NCBI GenBank assembly: GCA_001548435.1
Contig: AP017308.1
Coordinates: forward strand, 877,030 to 941,029
Reading direction: 5' to 3'
Length of the DNA: 64,000 nucleotides
Origin: Leptolyngbya sp. NIES-3755
GTDB taxonomy: Bacteria; Cyanobacteriota; Cyanobacteriia; Leptolyngbyales; Leptolyngbyaceae
Below are positions 18,555-27,640 of the stretch, in pieces; the stretch's first letter is position 1, and each line of letters starts with the position of its first letter. The notes under the pieces are model-generated. The model was not told where the DNA came from, did no database searches, and saw only the letters and a list, made by a program, of their open reading frames with translations. The translations under genes and the position numbers were made by a program.

Positions 18555-18786
18555 ACGCGATCGAGGTCATGGTAATGCCCATTACGCCCCAAGCCCGAAA
18601 GAATTCCCGATACAGTTCTTTTGCAGCTTCACTCAAGTCTCCATCTGGAGCAATTTCACCGCCTGTGATAAAAGTTCCGCGATCGCTTTCAAAACACAAT
18701 CGCTGCACTCCAGATTCATCGGTTTGAATCACTAATCTTCCGTTTGCTAACACTTGTCCCGATCCACTCGACACCGAAAATCGCAT
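18553..18786 (-). CDS. Conserved hypothetical protein (77 residues)
   Basis: A short soluble protein with a beta-rich first half (LVIQTDESGVQRLCFESDRGTFITGGEI) and a helical, aromatic C-terminus (LYREFFRAW). No known motif is recognised. It is likely a real gene because of normal codon use, an ATG start and a position between two clear genes with no competing frame. It runs opposite to amt and meets it at the terminator. Function unknown. Confidence 0.6.
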   Translation of the reverse strand: MRFSVSSGSGQVLANGRLVIQTDESGVQRLCFESDRGTFITGGEIAPDGDLSEAAKELYREFFRAWGVMGITMTSIA

Positions 18787-18827
18787 CGTTTAAGCTCGAT
18801 TAACGCCTGTCCCATTCTATCGGGAGA

Positions 18828-19214
18828 TTAGAACAGAAACGTTTCGCCAAGCAGTTTGGTGATCGTCGGGAGGATCTTGTCGAGATCGATCGGAAGGATT
18901 AAAAAGGCTTGTGTACTGAGTTGCTTTGCTTGTTTTTGAATCCATGAGCGGGAATCGACTGAACAAATCACGATCGGCGTGAAGCGATCGAACATCCGAA
19001 CGGCTCGAATGAAGTCAAACCCATGTTCACCAGGGAAACAGAGGTCGGTGATATAAAGTTCAAACTGATGATTTTGCGCGATTTGCAAGCCCGTTGCGAC
19101 ACTTTGTGCAGTCTGAACTTCATATCCCGCTTCTGATAGAACCAAGCTGAACAAGACGCAATTATCGTGAGAATCATCCACGTATAAAATTCTGCTTTTA
19201 ATCTGTTCTCGCAT
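18828..19214 (-). CDS. Single-domain response regulator (CheY-like)
   Basis: 128 residues, one receiver domain. The acidic pair is in LYVDDSHDN, the phospho-acceptor Asp in LYITDLCFPGEHG, and the Ser/Thr switch in IVICSVDS. The usual KP dipeptide is missing: the C-terminal strand reads AFLILPIDLDKIL, so the conserved Lys is apparently not present and signalling may be atypical. It lies between a hypothetical gene on the same strand and a divergent Crp-like regulator. No output domain exists, so it must act through a partner. Confidence 0.85.
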   Translation of the reverse strand: MREQIKSRILYVDDSHDNCVLFSLVLSEAGYEVQTAQSVATGLQIAQNHQFELYITDLCFPGEHGFDFIRAVRMFDRFTPIVICSVDSRSWIQKQAKQLSTQAFLILPIDLDKILPTITKLLGETFLF

Positions 19215-19380
19215 AATTCAACTAACGTCTATTTGCCAAGTTGTTAGATGCGAGATCAAGAACATCAATCTTGTTGTGTCCGTGTGATTTCATTTCTTAA
19301 AGTATGGCTGTTAATGAATCTAAATTATCAGAATCAAGTTTTGAGTGTCCGTTCGTCAGCGAACGCAGGAAAGTGAAAAA

Positions 19381-20097
19381 ATGATTAACTCTCGTCAGCC
19401 CTGTGGAAATTTCATTCTTGATTCCCTACCACAAGCGGAATACGATCATCTTCGTCCGCATCTGCAAACCGTCGATCTGCGTCTGAACGAGGTCTTGATT
19501 GGTATTGATCAATCGATCGAACAAGTTTACTTTCCGATTAATGCGCTGGTTTCTTTGGTCCGTTCGACGATCGAAGGCGACTCGGTAGAATTGGGAGTCA
19601 CCGGATATGAAGGGGTTGTTGGATTACCTCTGCTACTCAATCACGATCGCTCAATTTGGGAAGCGGGTGTCCAGCTTGCAGGGAGGGCACTTTGCTTAAA
19701 TGCCAGAGTGTTTGCTGCGATGTTGCCAGAGTTGGAAGTTCTGCGTTCTAAAGTAATGGATTACACTTTCTTAAAACTGGTGCAAGTGTCGCAATCTGCG
19801 GTGTGTAATCGATTTCATACTGTAGAACAACGGCTTTGTCGTTGGTTATTGGTTGCCAGCGATAGTGTCCAAACGCCTGAATTAGCGCTTACTAGAGAGA
19901 TTCTTGCTTCCATGATCGGTGCGAATCGTCCAAGCGTGAGCATTGTAACTGGAACGTTGCAGACAGCCGGATTGATTCGGGCAGTTCGGGGCAGAGTCAC
20001 GATTCTCGATCGTGAAGAAATGGAAGAAGCAACTTGTGAGTGCTACCACGTCATGAAGCGAGACACCGATCGCTATCTACAGCACTCTGAGCGTTAA
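19381..20097 (+). CDS. Crp/Fnr-family transcriptional regulator
   Basis: 238 residues from the ATG at 19381 (AGGAAAG just upstream). The first 150 residues form a cyclic-nucleotide-binding-like beta barrel (LRLNEVLIGIDQSIEQVYFPI) without an obvious cAMP-binding motif. A C-terminal winged helix-turn-helix follows, with LTREILASMIGANRPSVS as the recognition region. This subgroup is widespread in cyanobacteria and mostly uncharacterised; the ligand is unknown. It is divergent from the single-domain response regulator and lies directly beside the left end of the IS element. Confidence 0.88.
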   Translation: MINSRQPCGNFILDSLPQAEYDHLRPHLQTVDLRLNEVLIGIDQSIEQVYFPINALVSLVRSTIEGDSVELGVTGYEGVVGLPLLLNHDRSIWEAGVQLAGRALCLNARVFAAMLPELEVLRSKVMDYTFLKLVQVSQSAVCNRFHTVEQRLCRWLLVASDSVQTPELALTREILASMIGANRPSVSIVTGTLQTAGLIRAVRGRVTILDREEMEEATCECYHVMKRDTDRYLQHSER

Positions 20098-20238
20098 CGG
20101 ACTAGACGGGAAATTCCCTTCTTCTAAAGGAGGGGATGAGATGTCGCGGGTGTGGTGATTGCAGCCTACCAAAGCCAATCCTAAGCAAATGACTGCGATG
20201 AGGAAGGGCGTACCGCCACGCTTCGCAAGCGCCAGTCT

Positions 20239-20646
20239 CTAATCATGTGGATGAGCATCTATGTATTGCATCAACACATTGAGCGGCGCTCCACCAGCCG
20301 ACCGATAGTATTTCTGTCGTCCCCAAAATCCTGTTCGATAGAACTTGTTGACCTTATCGGGAAATTCAGACCGAAGAATGCGACTGGTCGCAGACTTGAG
20401 ACTCCCGAAAAACGCAGAAATATTGTTGTCAGGATGCAGGTCTATCAACAAGTGAACATGATCTGCTTCACCGCCAAATTCAAGCAGAATGCAGTTTCGT
20501 TTGTGGCAGATGAATTCAATTACTTCTCTGACTCTCGAAATCATTTCTGGCGTGAGTGCTTTTCTACGATATTTGCAGACGAAATAAGAGTGCAACTGAA
20601 TAGAATAAATGCAGTGAGCACCGCTCCTGTACTCTTGTTTAGCCAT
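20239..20646 (-). CDS. tnpA: IS200/IS605 transposase TnpA (Y1 HUH)
   Basis: 135 residues from the ATG at 20646. The HUH motif is present (DHVHLLID, residues about 62-69) and the candidate catalytic Tyr lies in the C-terminal helix (LMQYIDAHPHD). TnpA cuts and rejoins single-stranded element ends. The length is normal for the family and no frameshift is seen, so the transposase itself looks intact. Confidence 0.92.
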   Translation of the reverse strand: MAKQEYRSGAHCIYSIQLHSYFVCKYRRKALTPEMISRVREVIEFICHKRNCILLEFGGEADHVHLLIDLHPDNNISAFFGSLKSATSRILRSEFPDKVNKFYRTGFWGRQKYYRSAGGAPLNVLMQYIDAHPHD

Positions 20647-20708
20647 GACCACTGAGTTATAATACGTCCATGATTGTAACCCGCCGTCTCACTTACAGGC
20701 TCTATCCA

Positions 20709-20736
20709 TCTCGCCAGTCGTGAAGCTTTGCTTCAC
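20709..20736. repeat. Perfect palindrome spanning the apparent tnpB frameshift
   Basis: The arm CCAGTCGTGAAG and its complement CTTCACGACTGG, separated by a CTTTG-like centre, form a near-perfect hairpin starting around 20714. The TGA that ends the first tnpB frame (20721-20723) lies inside the left arm. It may be an internal regulatory hairpin or the result of a repair error at a palindrome. Confidence 0.7.
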
Positions 20737-21915
20737 GACTGGCGACGATTGCACTGCGCTTTGTACAATGCGGCGGTTTACAACCGAAAAACGCAATATC
20801 AGAAGCTTGGAAAGTCGGTCGATTATTTCGAGCAACAGAACTCACTTCCTGCATTCAAAGAAGTCTGGACAGAGTACAAAGAGCTAGGCTCTCAGGCTCT
20901 ACAGGCAACCTTGAAGCGGGTCGATTTTGCGTTTCAACGTTTCTTCAAAGGCTTGGGTGGCTACCCCAAATTCAAATCAATTCGGCATTATTCGGGATGG
21001 ACATATCCAGCAAAACCAGGCTGGAAAGCTCCCATTACAGGCGATAACGCATATCTGGAACTGTCCAATCTAGGATGGATTCAGATGCGTGGAAAGCCTA
21101 GAACGTGGGGCACTCCGAATACCTGCACAATTTGTTATCGCAATGGAAAGTGGTACGCATCAATCACGGTACAGTGCCAACCAGAGCGCGAATTGGGACA
21201 AGGTGTGATTGGTGCGGATTTTGGCTGTAAGACCGCAGTGGCATTGAGTGACGGAACTAAAATTGAGGCTCCGAAATTTCTTGCCACTGCTCAGAAGCAA
21301 ATCCGCAAACTCTCGAAACAGTTACGCCGTAAACGTAAACCTGAAAAGCGGAAAATCAAAGCCTCAAGACGTTGGAAAGCAACACAGCGCAAGATTTCTA
21401 AAGTCAAGCGCAAAGCAGCAAATCAGCGTCAAGATTGGGTGCATCAAGTCGCGACAGACATTACACGCTGTCATAGCATCGTCGTGACTGAGAAAATCAA
21501 CCTCAAAGGCATGACTCGTAAAGCCAAAACAGGTAAGCGCAAGCGTCAAAAATCAGGACTAAATCGCAGTTTGTTAGATGTTGGGATTGGGATGCTCAAA
21601 TCTGCCATCGAATACAAGTTGGTCGAGGGGAATGGCTTCTACGTCGAGGCTCCAACCCGTGAACTCAAACCAACTCAACGATGTGCAAAATGCTGGAAAC
21701 TCACACCTAAGACCCTCTCAGACCGAATGCACGTTTGCTCGAATCCGAATTGCGGTCATATCGAGGATAGGGATGTCAATTCTGCTCAAGTCTGCGAGAT
21801 TTGGGTACGGAGTCACGAACTGGCTTCGCTAGTCGCTGATGGGTCTAGCTCTACTTCCTGCGGAAGCATGAAGCAACTAGCCCAAGCGAAGCGACAGAAA
21901 CCGCGTCCCTCTTAG
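20728..21915 (+). CDS. tnpB: IS605 TnpB, probable +1 frameshift near the N-terminus
   Basis: 395 residues in the main frame. The RuvC-like catalytic Asp (GVIGADFG), Glu (VVTEKINL) and Asp (EDRDVNSAQ) are all present. So is the zinc finger (CAKC then CSNPNC). TnpB proteins are RNA-guided endonucleases, ancestors of Cas12. A better family start is the ATG at 20670, which encodes a typical N-terminus (RRLTYRLYPSRQS) but hits TGA at 20721. Skipping one base there restores a continuous protein. Either the gene has a single-base insertion, or translation starts at TTG 20728 or shifts frame at this site. The guide RNA would be expected over the 3' end and right hairpin. Confidence 0.8.
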   Translation: MLHDWRRLHCALYNAAVYNRKTQYQKLGKSVDYFEQQNSLPAFKEVWTEYKELGSQALQATLKRVDFAFQRFFKGLGGYPKFKSIRHYSGWTYPAKPGWKAPITGDNAYLELSNLGWIQMRGKPRTWGTPNTCTICYRNGKWYASITVQCQPERELGQGVIGADFGCKTAVALSDGTKIEAPKFLATAQKQIRKLSKQLRRKRKPEKRKIKASRRWKATQRKISKVKRKAANQRQDWVHQVATDITRCHSIVVTEKINLKGMTRKAKTGKRKRQKSGLNRSLLDVGIGMLKSAIEYKLVEGNGFYVEAPTRELKPTQRCAKCWKLTPKTLSDRMHVCSNPNCGHIEDRDVNSAQVCEIWVRSHELASLVADGSSSTSCGSMKQLAQAKRQKPRPS

Positions 21916-21921
21916 GGCGCG
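21902..21921 (+). promoter_or_regulatory. Right-end hairpin of the IS605 element
   Basis: CGCG-T-CCCT, loop CTT, AGGG-CGCG gives an 8-bp stem with one bulged T, overlapping the tnpB stop codon. IS605 elements end in such subterminal hairpins, which TnpA binds, and the tnpB guide RNA usually ends here. Confidence 0.6.
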
Positions 21922-21927
21922 TGTAGT

Positions 21928-23079
21928 TCATGCTGATTTTGCTTTTTTCATTCGTTCCAAACTCAGAGCCGTAACCCCGATCGTCACCAGCAAAATTCCT
22001 GCAATCTGTACCCAATCGAGTTTGGTGCGAATCATTAACGCAGCTAAAACGGCAGTCAGAACGGGACCACTCGAAGCCACGATCGAAGCCTGTGCCGCTC
22101 CCATATACCGCACTCCGAAGTTATTCGCCAAATAGCCGACTAAGGTAAATGCACCTAAAACCAATCCACCGCCAAAGAATCCAATTCGCGCTTCAGGCAA
22201 AATCGAGACACCCAGCGAAATCGGCAACGATAAACTAAAACTCGACAGCACCAGAACTGTAAGAAATTGCACAACGCTCACTGGAACGGGATGCACTTTC
22301 CGAAATCCAAGCTGCATGAAGATCAGATACAACGCAAACGCAATTCCTGAAAGAAGCGCTGTGATTACGCCTCCACCAATTTTTGCGGCTCCCAGACTTG
22401 GAATCGCAGTCAGCACTACACCAATCAGAATCAAAGTCATCACTGCAATGCGTAACCGAGTCGGTCGATCGTGAAACATCCACCAAGCCAGCGGAACAGT
22501 GATCAGCGGATACATGAAGAGAATCGTCACTGCCGCACCCGGACCGATTTGGGCGATCGCAATGTAAATCAAAACCTGCGACAAAAACAGAAATGCACCA
22601 CTGCCAATGATCGAGAATAAAGGACGACGATCGCGCTGCAAAATTAATCGCTGCAAATCCCGCCACGCTGGAGGATAAAGAAATCCTGCAATCCCAATCA
22701 TCAGCGGGACAACGACGAGCATTCGTAACCAGAGAATCAACAAAGAGTTACCGATCGTCGGTTGGATCAATCCGCCGATCGAGAAGAGTCCGAAGAGATT
22801 GACCCGTTGCCCGATCGTAATTCTCACAATCACGTTATGAATCGACAGTGCCAGGGTCGAAACCAAAATCAGCCACAGTCCTAATTTGGCTTTTGAGAGT
22901 TTTGGCTCTCGTGATTTGAGGATCGAATGTTGCGCTAGCTTCGCCTCGCATAGCGCCCGCAGTTCCTCCACCTCTTTTTGGAGTTGTGCCTTCGTTGCTT
23001 GCAGGTCTTGAATCTCCTGCAATTCAGAATTCTGGTTGGATTGGCTTGGTAGAGGGTCACACGAGTGCGATCGATCCAT
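21928..23079 (-). CDS. EamA/DMT-family transporter with N-terminal coiled coil
   Basis: 383 residues. The first about 60 residues are charged and heptad-rich (LQEIQDLQATKAQLQKEVEELR), predicting a cytoplasmic coiled coil. Ten hydrophobic segments in two EamA repeats follow, with typical ends such as GPVLTAVLAALMIRTKLDW and ILLVTIGVTALSL. EamA proteins are drug/metabolite exporters of the inner membrane; the substrate is unknown. The coiled-coil extension is uncommon and may serve for oligomerisation. Its stop codon lies within a few bases of the right end of the IS element. Confidence 0.87.
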   Translation of the reverse strand: MDRSHSCDPLPSQSNQNSELQEIQDLQATKAQLQKEVEELRALCEAKLAQHSILKSREPKLSKAKLGLWLILVSTLALSIHNVIVRITIGQRVNLFGLFSIGGLIQPTIGNSLLILWLRMLVVVPLMIGIAGFLYPPAWRDLQRLILQRDRRPLFSIIGSGAFLFLSQVLIYIAIAQIGPGAAVTILFMYPLITVPLAWWMFHDRPTRLRIAVMTLILIGVVLTAIPSLGAAKIGGGVITALLSGIAFALYLIFMQLGFRKVHPVPVSVVQFLTVLVLSSFSLSLPISLGVSILPEARIGFFGGGLVLGAFTLVGYLANNFGVRYMGAAQASIVASSGPVLTAVLAALMIRTKLDWVQIAGILLVTIGVTALSLERMKKAKSA

Positions 23080-23158
23080 GAGAGTTCACCCTTTGTTCGA
23101 CGGTCACAAACTTCATAAAGTAGTGTTCCCCGTAAAGAATCGATGAACTCATCGCAAT

Positions 23159-23197
23159 AAAAAAGCCCTCAGACGCTCTGGGGGGTTTGCAATTTAT
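23159..23197 (-). terminator. Terminator of the putative immunity gene; copy of the tkt terminator
   Basis: On the minus strand a stem (ACCCCCCAGA/TCTGAGGGC) is followed by TTTTTT. The 39-base stretch matches 24057-24094 at about 85 percent, including the AAAAAAGCCC start and the TTGCAATTTAT end. The immunity stop codon (23194-23196) lies inside it. Confidence 0.8.
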
Positions 23198-23679
23198 ATT
23201 CCGATCGCACTTAAAACTTTTCCACTTTGCAAATCTAGCCGCAGCGTCGATTGATCTAGTAGCTCGATCGACATTTGATCACCCTGAACTGACCAACTTG
23301 AGGCAATGTCTGACAAGCCTTCTGTAAATCGAAGAGAACCATTGTGATTAAAAACTAAGATTTCCAACTCCGTAATCACGACGATCGCAAAGCCAACTTC
23401 AACAATGTCAAATAAAGGATAGTACAAGGGCAAAGCCACCAAAATTCTTCCATGATTGAGATCTAACGCAACGATATTTTCATCAACCCCGATCCAGAGC
23501 ATCGAATCTGCAACAGTTGTGATCGAAGGCTCAATCAAAGTACTATTCCAACCCAAACCGTACTTGCCCAATTTACCGAGGTCAACGATCGCGAAACGAT
23601 GACTGTGAGGAGCATCAATAATTCGTCGGGTCGGATCAAGCTGCTCGAAAGCTGTGCGATCAATTTCAATCAATTTCAT
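23194..23679 (-). CDS. Putative immunity protein (hypothetical)
   Basis: 161 residues, beta-rich, with repeating segments that resemble propeller blades (ADSMLWIGVDENIVALDLNHGR; VITELEILVFNHNGSLRF). No named family is recognised. It begins 7 bases after the stop of the putative toxin-tip gene on the same strand, the usual toxin-then-immunity order of polymorphic toxin loci. A terminator-like stem overlaps its stop codon. Function as an immunity protein is inferred from position only. Confidence 0.6.
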   Translation of the reverse strand: MKLIEIDRTAFEQLDPTRRIIDAPHSHRFAIVDLGKLGKYGLGWNSTLIEPSITTVADSMLWIGVDENIVALDLNHGRILVALPLYYPLFDIVEVGFAIVVITELEILVFNHNGSLRFTEGLSDIASSWSVQGDQMSIELLDQSTLRLDLQSGKVLSAIGI

Positions 23680-23686
23680 AGCTCTG

Positions 23687-24043
23687 CTACTGATAAATCC
23701 GGGGAATCAGCGTTGTCACCTCTGGAATACTAGCCAGATCTCCGCCTCGATACAAATAAGAGACAACAATGTCTCCTCTCACACCTTCACTTTCTACATA
23801 AACCCTTTTGCTGATTGTAACGCCATACTCATCTTGCAGCCGTTTCACTTCTGCTGCCGTTAATCCTTCTTGAAAGACTCTCAGTAACTTTTCTCGCCCA
23901 TCGTTTTGTTCTTGAATTCCCAAGCGCTCAAGGTCTTCAAGATTCTGGCGAGATCGAGTTTGCTTGATTAAGCCAGAGGTGACTCGTCCAAAGAAATAAT
24001 CAAACTTGCTTTCCCGTATTCTAAAGCCTTCACCTTCGATCAT
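23687..24043 (-). CDS. Putative orphan polymorphic-toxin C-terminal domain
   Basis: 118 residues from the ATG at 24043 (GGAGAAGG just upstream); a GTG at 24097 is in frame but lies beyond the tkt terminator. The sequence opens with RESKFDYFFGRVTSG and continues with RQNLEDLERLGI and TTLIPRI. This pattern reminds me of C-terminal tips of large cyanobacterial secreted toxins (CdiA/Rhs-like), but I cannot name the family with certainty. No secretion or repeat domains are attached, so it is an orphan tip. It sits between the transketolase terminator and the putative immunity gene. Confidence 0.55.
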   Translation of the reverse strand: MIEGEGFRIRESKFDYFFGRVTSGLIKQTRSRQNLEDLERLGIQEQNDGREKLLRVFQEGLTAAEVKRLQDEYGVTISKRVYVESEGVRGDIVVSYLYRGGDLASIPEVTTLIPRIYQ

Positions 24044-24056
24044 CGCCTTCTCCAAC

Positions 24057-24094
24057 AAAAAAGCCCCCAGATGATCCGAGGGCTTGCAATTTAT
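24057..24094 (-). terminator. Rho-independent terminator of transketolase
   Basis: On the minus strand AAGCCC...GGGCTT forms a stem directly followed by TTTTTT, about 22 bases after the tkt stop. A diverged copy lies at 23159-23197 beyond the toxin-immunity pair. Confidence 0.85.
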
Positions 24095-24116
24095 CACTCA
24101 AAGCAAGATTTGCGAA

Positions 24117-26126
24117 CTATTTGCCCATAACCGCTTTCGCACGATCGACAACATTTTCAACGGTGTAGCCGAATTTCTTCATCGCTTCACCACCCGGAGC
24201 CGAAATTCCGAAGCGCTCAATGCTGATCATGTCGCCTTCGCTGCCCATGTATTTCTGCCAACCGAAGCTCGAAGCCGCTTCAACCACGAGACGTTTTTGA
24301 TCCGCTTTCGGGAAAATCGTGTTCTTGTAAGCTTCGTCCTGCTCCTCGAACAGTTCCCAACAAGGCATCGATACGACGCGAACTTTGTGACCTTCTGCGC
24401 GAAGTTTTTCAGCAGCGGTAACACAAAGGCTCACTTCGCTTCCGGTTCCAACCAGGATGATGTCAGGCAGATCATCGCTGCCAGAGAGAATGTAAGCACC
24501 ACGAGCCACTGCATCGATCGAGCTTCCATCCAAGTTCGGTAATGCTTGACGAGTCATTGCCAACAAGGAAGGCTGATGCCGACGCTCCATCGCAATCTTG
24601 TACGCACCAGAGGTTTCGTTACCATCAGCAGGACGGAAGACTAAGAGGTTCGGAATTGCTCTTAACGATGCGATCGTTTCAACGGGCTGGTGAGTCGGTC
24701 CATCTTCACCCAATGCAACTGAATCGTGAGTCATAACGTAGATGACTCCAGCTTGCGACAGTGCCGAGAGGCGAATCGCTGCTCTCATGTAGTCTGCAAA
24801 CACCAAGAAGGTCGCACAGTAAGGAATCAAACCGGAATTGTGTAAAGCAATCCCGTTACAGATTGCGCCCATGCCGTGTTCCCGCACACCAAAGCGCAAG
24901 TTACGGTTTTGGTAAGAGCCTTTTTGGAAGTCACCGAAGCCTTTGAGCAAGGTCAAATTCGAGTGAGTCAAGTCAGCAGAACCGCCGATCAGTTCGGGAA
25001 CGACTTGAGCGATCGCGTTCAAAGTTTTTTCAGAAGTCTGACGAGTTGCCAACGCTTTATCTTCTGGCGTGTAAGTCGGTAAAGCCTTTTCCCAACCTTC
25101 GGGAAGTTTGCCGCTCAACATCCGCTCGAATACTGCTGCATCTTCGGCATACTTCGATTTGTATTCTGCAAAAGTCGCGTTCCATTCTTCTTCGAGTTTT
25201 GCACCGCGCTCGATCGCTTTACGCCAGTGGTTCAGTGCATCTTCAGGAACTTCAAACGGTTCGTAATCCCATCCGAGGTTTTTCCGGGTTGCCGCAACTT
25301 CATCGCCACCCAATGCAGCACCGTGAACGCCTGCGGTATTCGCTTTGTTCGGTGAGCCAAACCCGATCGTAGTTCTGACTTTGATCAGAGTCGGTTTGCT
25401 GGTTTCTTTTTTCGCAGTCTCGATCGCTTCTTGAATCGCTTGGATGTTCGTATCGCCATCCGAAACGACTAGGACTTGCCAGCCATACGCTTCGTAACGC
25501 TTGCCGACATCTTCGGTAAAGGAAACTTCAGTATCGCCATCGATCGAGATGTGGTTATCGTCGTACAGTGCGATTAATTTACCTAATCCTAAGTGTCCAG
25601 CCAGCGAACACGCTTCACCCGAAACGCCTTCCATGTTGCAACCATCGCCCATGATCACATAGGTGTAGTGATCGACGATCGTGGAATCTGGCTTGTTGAA
25701 TTTCGCCGCGAGGTGCGCTTCCGCCATTGCCAAGCCGACACCGTTACAAATGCCTTGACCGAGCGGACCCGTAGTCACTTCAATTCCAGCAGTTTCAAAG
25801 TTTTCCGGGTGTCCGGGAGTGCGCGATCCGAGTTGGCGGAACTGTTTGAGGTCATCGAGCGTAACGCTATCGAACCCGGTGAGATACATCAATGCGTATT
25901 GCAGCATCGAACCGTGACCTGCGGACAGAACGAAGCGATCGCGGTTAAACCATTTCGGGTTTTTCGGATTGACCCGCATGAACTTGTCCCACAGAACAAA
26001 GGACATCGGAGCCGCACCCATTGGTAAGCCTGGGTGTCCGGATTTTGCTTTTTCAACACCGTCGATCGCTAAAAAACGAATCGAATTAATGCAAAGTTCT
26101 TCGAGTGACTGGGCTGCAACGACCAT
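24117..26126 (-). CDS. tkt: Transketolase
   Basis: 669 residues from the ATG at 26126, the usual length. The thiamine diphosphate motif ([14 protein letters not shown], near residue 155), the substrate-binding N-terminus ([13 protein letters not shown]) and the central pyrimidine-domain segments ([31 protein letters not shown]) are intact. The enzyme transfers two-carbon units in the Calvin cycle and pentose phosphate pathway in the cytosol. An in-frame extension to 26159 is not needed. A single transcription unit is suggested by a hairpin upstream and a terminator downstream. Confidence 0.96.
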   Translation of the reverse strand: MVVAAQSLEELCINSIRFLAIDGVEKAKSGHPGLPMGAAPMSFVLWDKFMRVNPKNPKWFNRDRFVLSAGHGSMLQYALMYLTGFDSVTLDDLKQFRQLGSRTPGHPENFETAGIEVTTGPLGQGICNGVGLAMAEAHLAAKFNKPDSTIVDHYTYVIMGDGCNMEGVSGEACSLAGHLGLGKLIALYDDNHISIDGDTEVSFTEDVGKRYEAYGWQVLVVSDGDTNIQAIQEAIETAKKETSKPTLIKVRTTIGFGSPNKANTAGVHGAALGGDEVAATRKNLGWDYEPFEVPEDALNHWRKAIERGAKLEEEWNATFAEYKSKYAEDAAVFERMLSGKLPEGWEKALPTYTPEDKALATRQTSEKTLNAIAQVVPELIGGSADLTHSNLTLLKGFGDFQKGSYQNRNLRFGVREHGMGAICNGIALHNSGLIPYCATFLVFADYMRAAIRLSALSQAGVIYVMTHDSVALGEDGPTHQPVETIASLRAIPNLLVFRPADGNETSGAYKIAMERRHQPSLLAMTRQALPNLDGSSIDAVARGAYILSGSDDLPDIILVGTGSEVSLCVTAAEKLRAEGHKVRVVSMPCWELFEEQDEAYKNTIFPKADQKRLVVEAASSFGWQKYMGSEGDMISIERFGISAPGGEAMKKFGYTVENVVDRAKAVMGK

Positions 26127-26225
26127 GATTTCTGTAAAGAATGAACGACGATTGGACAATAACGGAACGAGAAGCGTGAATACCTAATTCCATTATGAAG
26201 AAAAGTAGGCACAAATACCTAATCA

Positions 26226-26280
26226 GAAAAAACTATCGAGGATCGGGAATTCGATAACGGCTTCCTAATAATCCTCGATA
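26226..26280 (-). terminator. Probable terminator of fabF
   Basis: Perfect 10-bp inverted repeat (TATCGAGGAT 26234-26243, ATCCTCGATA 26271-26280) with a 27-base loop. Read on the minus strand it is followed by GTTTTTTC. It lies just downstream of the fabF stop and upstream of tkt. Confidence 0.7.
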
Positions 26281-26297
26281 ACGGTAGACAGTTCAAG

Positions 26298-27551
26298 CTA
26301 GGGAACAAACTTTTTGAATGCCAAAGTCACGTTATGTCCACCAAACCCAAACGAGTTCGAGAGCGCCACATTGACAATACGATCGCGGGCTTCATTCGCC
26401 ACGTAATCTAAGTCACACTCTGGATCAGCTTCAACGAGATTGATTGTAGGAGGAACGCGATCGTGTTTCATCGCCATCACCGTTGCGACCGCTTCAATTC
26501 CACCTGATCCACCAAGCAAGTGTCCTGTCATGGATTTGGTAGAACTGACGAGAATTTCATGAGCACGATCGCCAAGTGAAGTCTTAATTGCCATCGTCTC
26601 GTTCGGATCATTAACAGGCGTACTCGTTCCGTGAGCATTCACATAGTCCACCTGATCCGGAGTCAAACCGCCATCCTTGAGACAGAATTGCATCGCTCTC
26701 GCGGCATCTTTTCCGCCCGGAGTTTGGCTGGTAATGTGGTAAGCATCGCAAGTGACACCATAGCCGACGATTTCCGCGTAAATCTTCGCGCCACGAGCAA
26801 GCGCGTGTTCCATCTCTTCGAGTAGCAGAATGCCTGCACCTTCACCGAGAACGAAACCGTCGCGATCTTTGTCAAACGGGCGACTCGCATGAGTTGGATC
26901 GTCATTTCTGAGCGAAAGCGCTTTACATGCGGCGAATCCAGCGACTGCAAGTGGAGTGACAGCGGCTTCCGTTCCACCACAGATCATTGCTTGAGCATAT
27001 CCACGTCGAATCCACTGAAAGGCATCTCCGATCGCATTTGATCCTGCCGCGCAAGCTGTGACCGAACAAGAATTCGGACCTTTCGCACCAATATGAATCG
27101 CGGTTAAACCTGCCGCCATGTTCGCGATCATCATCGGAATCATGAACGGACTACAGCGATCGGGTCCTTTAGTCAGATTCACTTCTTGCTGATCTTCCAG
27201 GACTTTCAAACCGCCAATTCCAGTCCCGATCAAGACTCCAACTTGTTCTGCGTTTAGATCCGTGATTTTGAAGTCTGCATCTTCTAGCGCTTGTTTCGTC
27301 GCCGCGATCGCGAATTGACAAAAGCGATCCATCCGTTTCGCTTCTTTGCGATCCATGTATTGATGCGGGTCAAAGCCTTTCACTTCCGCAGCAAACCGGC
27401 AATCATGCCGAGACGCATCAAACAGCGTAATCGGACCAATTCCGTTCCGTCCCGACATTAAGCCGTCCCAATACTCAGACAGCGTATTGCCGATCGGCGT
27501 AACGGCACCCAGACCTGTAACAACGACGCGCTTATCTACCGAATTTGTCAT
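26298..27551 (-). CDS. fabF: 3-oxoacyl-[acyl-carrier-protein] synthase II
   Basis: 417 residues from the ATG at 27551. The catalytic Cys lies in [15 protein letters not shown] (near residue 167), and the two catalytic His residues in [13 protein letters not shown] and [17 protein letters not shown] condenses malonyl-ACP with acyl-ACP in fatty acid elongation. It is directly downstream of the acyl carrier protein gene on the same strand with about 90 bases between, a conserved pairing, so the two are likely co-transcribed. Confidence 0.96.
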   Translation of the reverse strand: MTNSVDKRVVVTGLGAVTPIGNTLSEYWDGLMSGRNGIGPITLFDASRHDCRFAAEVKGFDPHQYMDRKEAKRMDRFCQFAIAATKQALEDADFKITDLNAEQVGVLIGTGIGGLKVLEDQQEVNLTKGPDRCSPFMIPMMIANMAAGLTAIHIGAKGPNSCSVTACAAGSNAIGDAFQWIRRGYAQAMICGGTEAAVTPLAVAGFAACKALSLRNDDPTHASRPFDKDRDGFVLGEGAGILLLEEMEHALARGAKIYAEIVGYGVTCDAYHITSQTPGGKDAARAMQFCLKDGGLTPDQVDYVNAHGTSTPVNDPNETMAIKTSLGDRAHEILVSSTKSMTGHLLGGSGGIEAVATVMAMKHDRVPPTINLVEADPECDLDYVANEARDRIVNVALSNSFGFGGHNVTLAFKKFVP

Positions 27552-27564
27552 GATGTCCAAAAAA

Positions 27565-27640
27565 GAAAAGGAGTAGGGAGTAGGGAATTAGGGAGTAGGG
27601 GAGGGTTACGTGCTGGCTCCTGACTCCCAACTCCCGCTCA
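27565..27640. repeat. Short degenerate GGGAGTAGGG-type repeats between acpP and fabF
   Basis: The spacer holds tandem GGAGTAGGGA-like units followed by complementary ACTCCCAACTCCC. Such heptamer-like short repeats are frequent in cyanobacterial spacers. They could fold into a weak hairpin in the acpP-fabF message. Confidence 0.5.

Larger units (their letters stand above)
20105..21935. mobile_element. IS200/IS605-family insertion sequence with divergent tnpA and tnpB
   Basis: tnpA (leftward) and tnpB (rightward) diverge from a shared start region, the IS608-type layout. Both genes are nearly complete. Candidate ends are a weak hairpin near 20116-20134 on the left and a strong hairpin at 21902-21921 on the right, overlapping the tnpB stop. 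The precise borders and target tetranucleotide cannot be fixed without an empty site. The element sits between the Crp-like gene and the DMT exporter gene, ending almost on the latter's stop codon. Confidence 0.75.

Noticed and set aside
25593-26027. 144-residue frame antisense to transketolase
   Set aside because: The transketolase frame is fully supported; the opposite frame has no family character.
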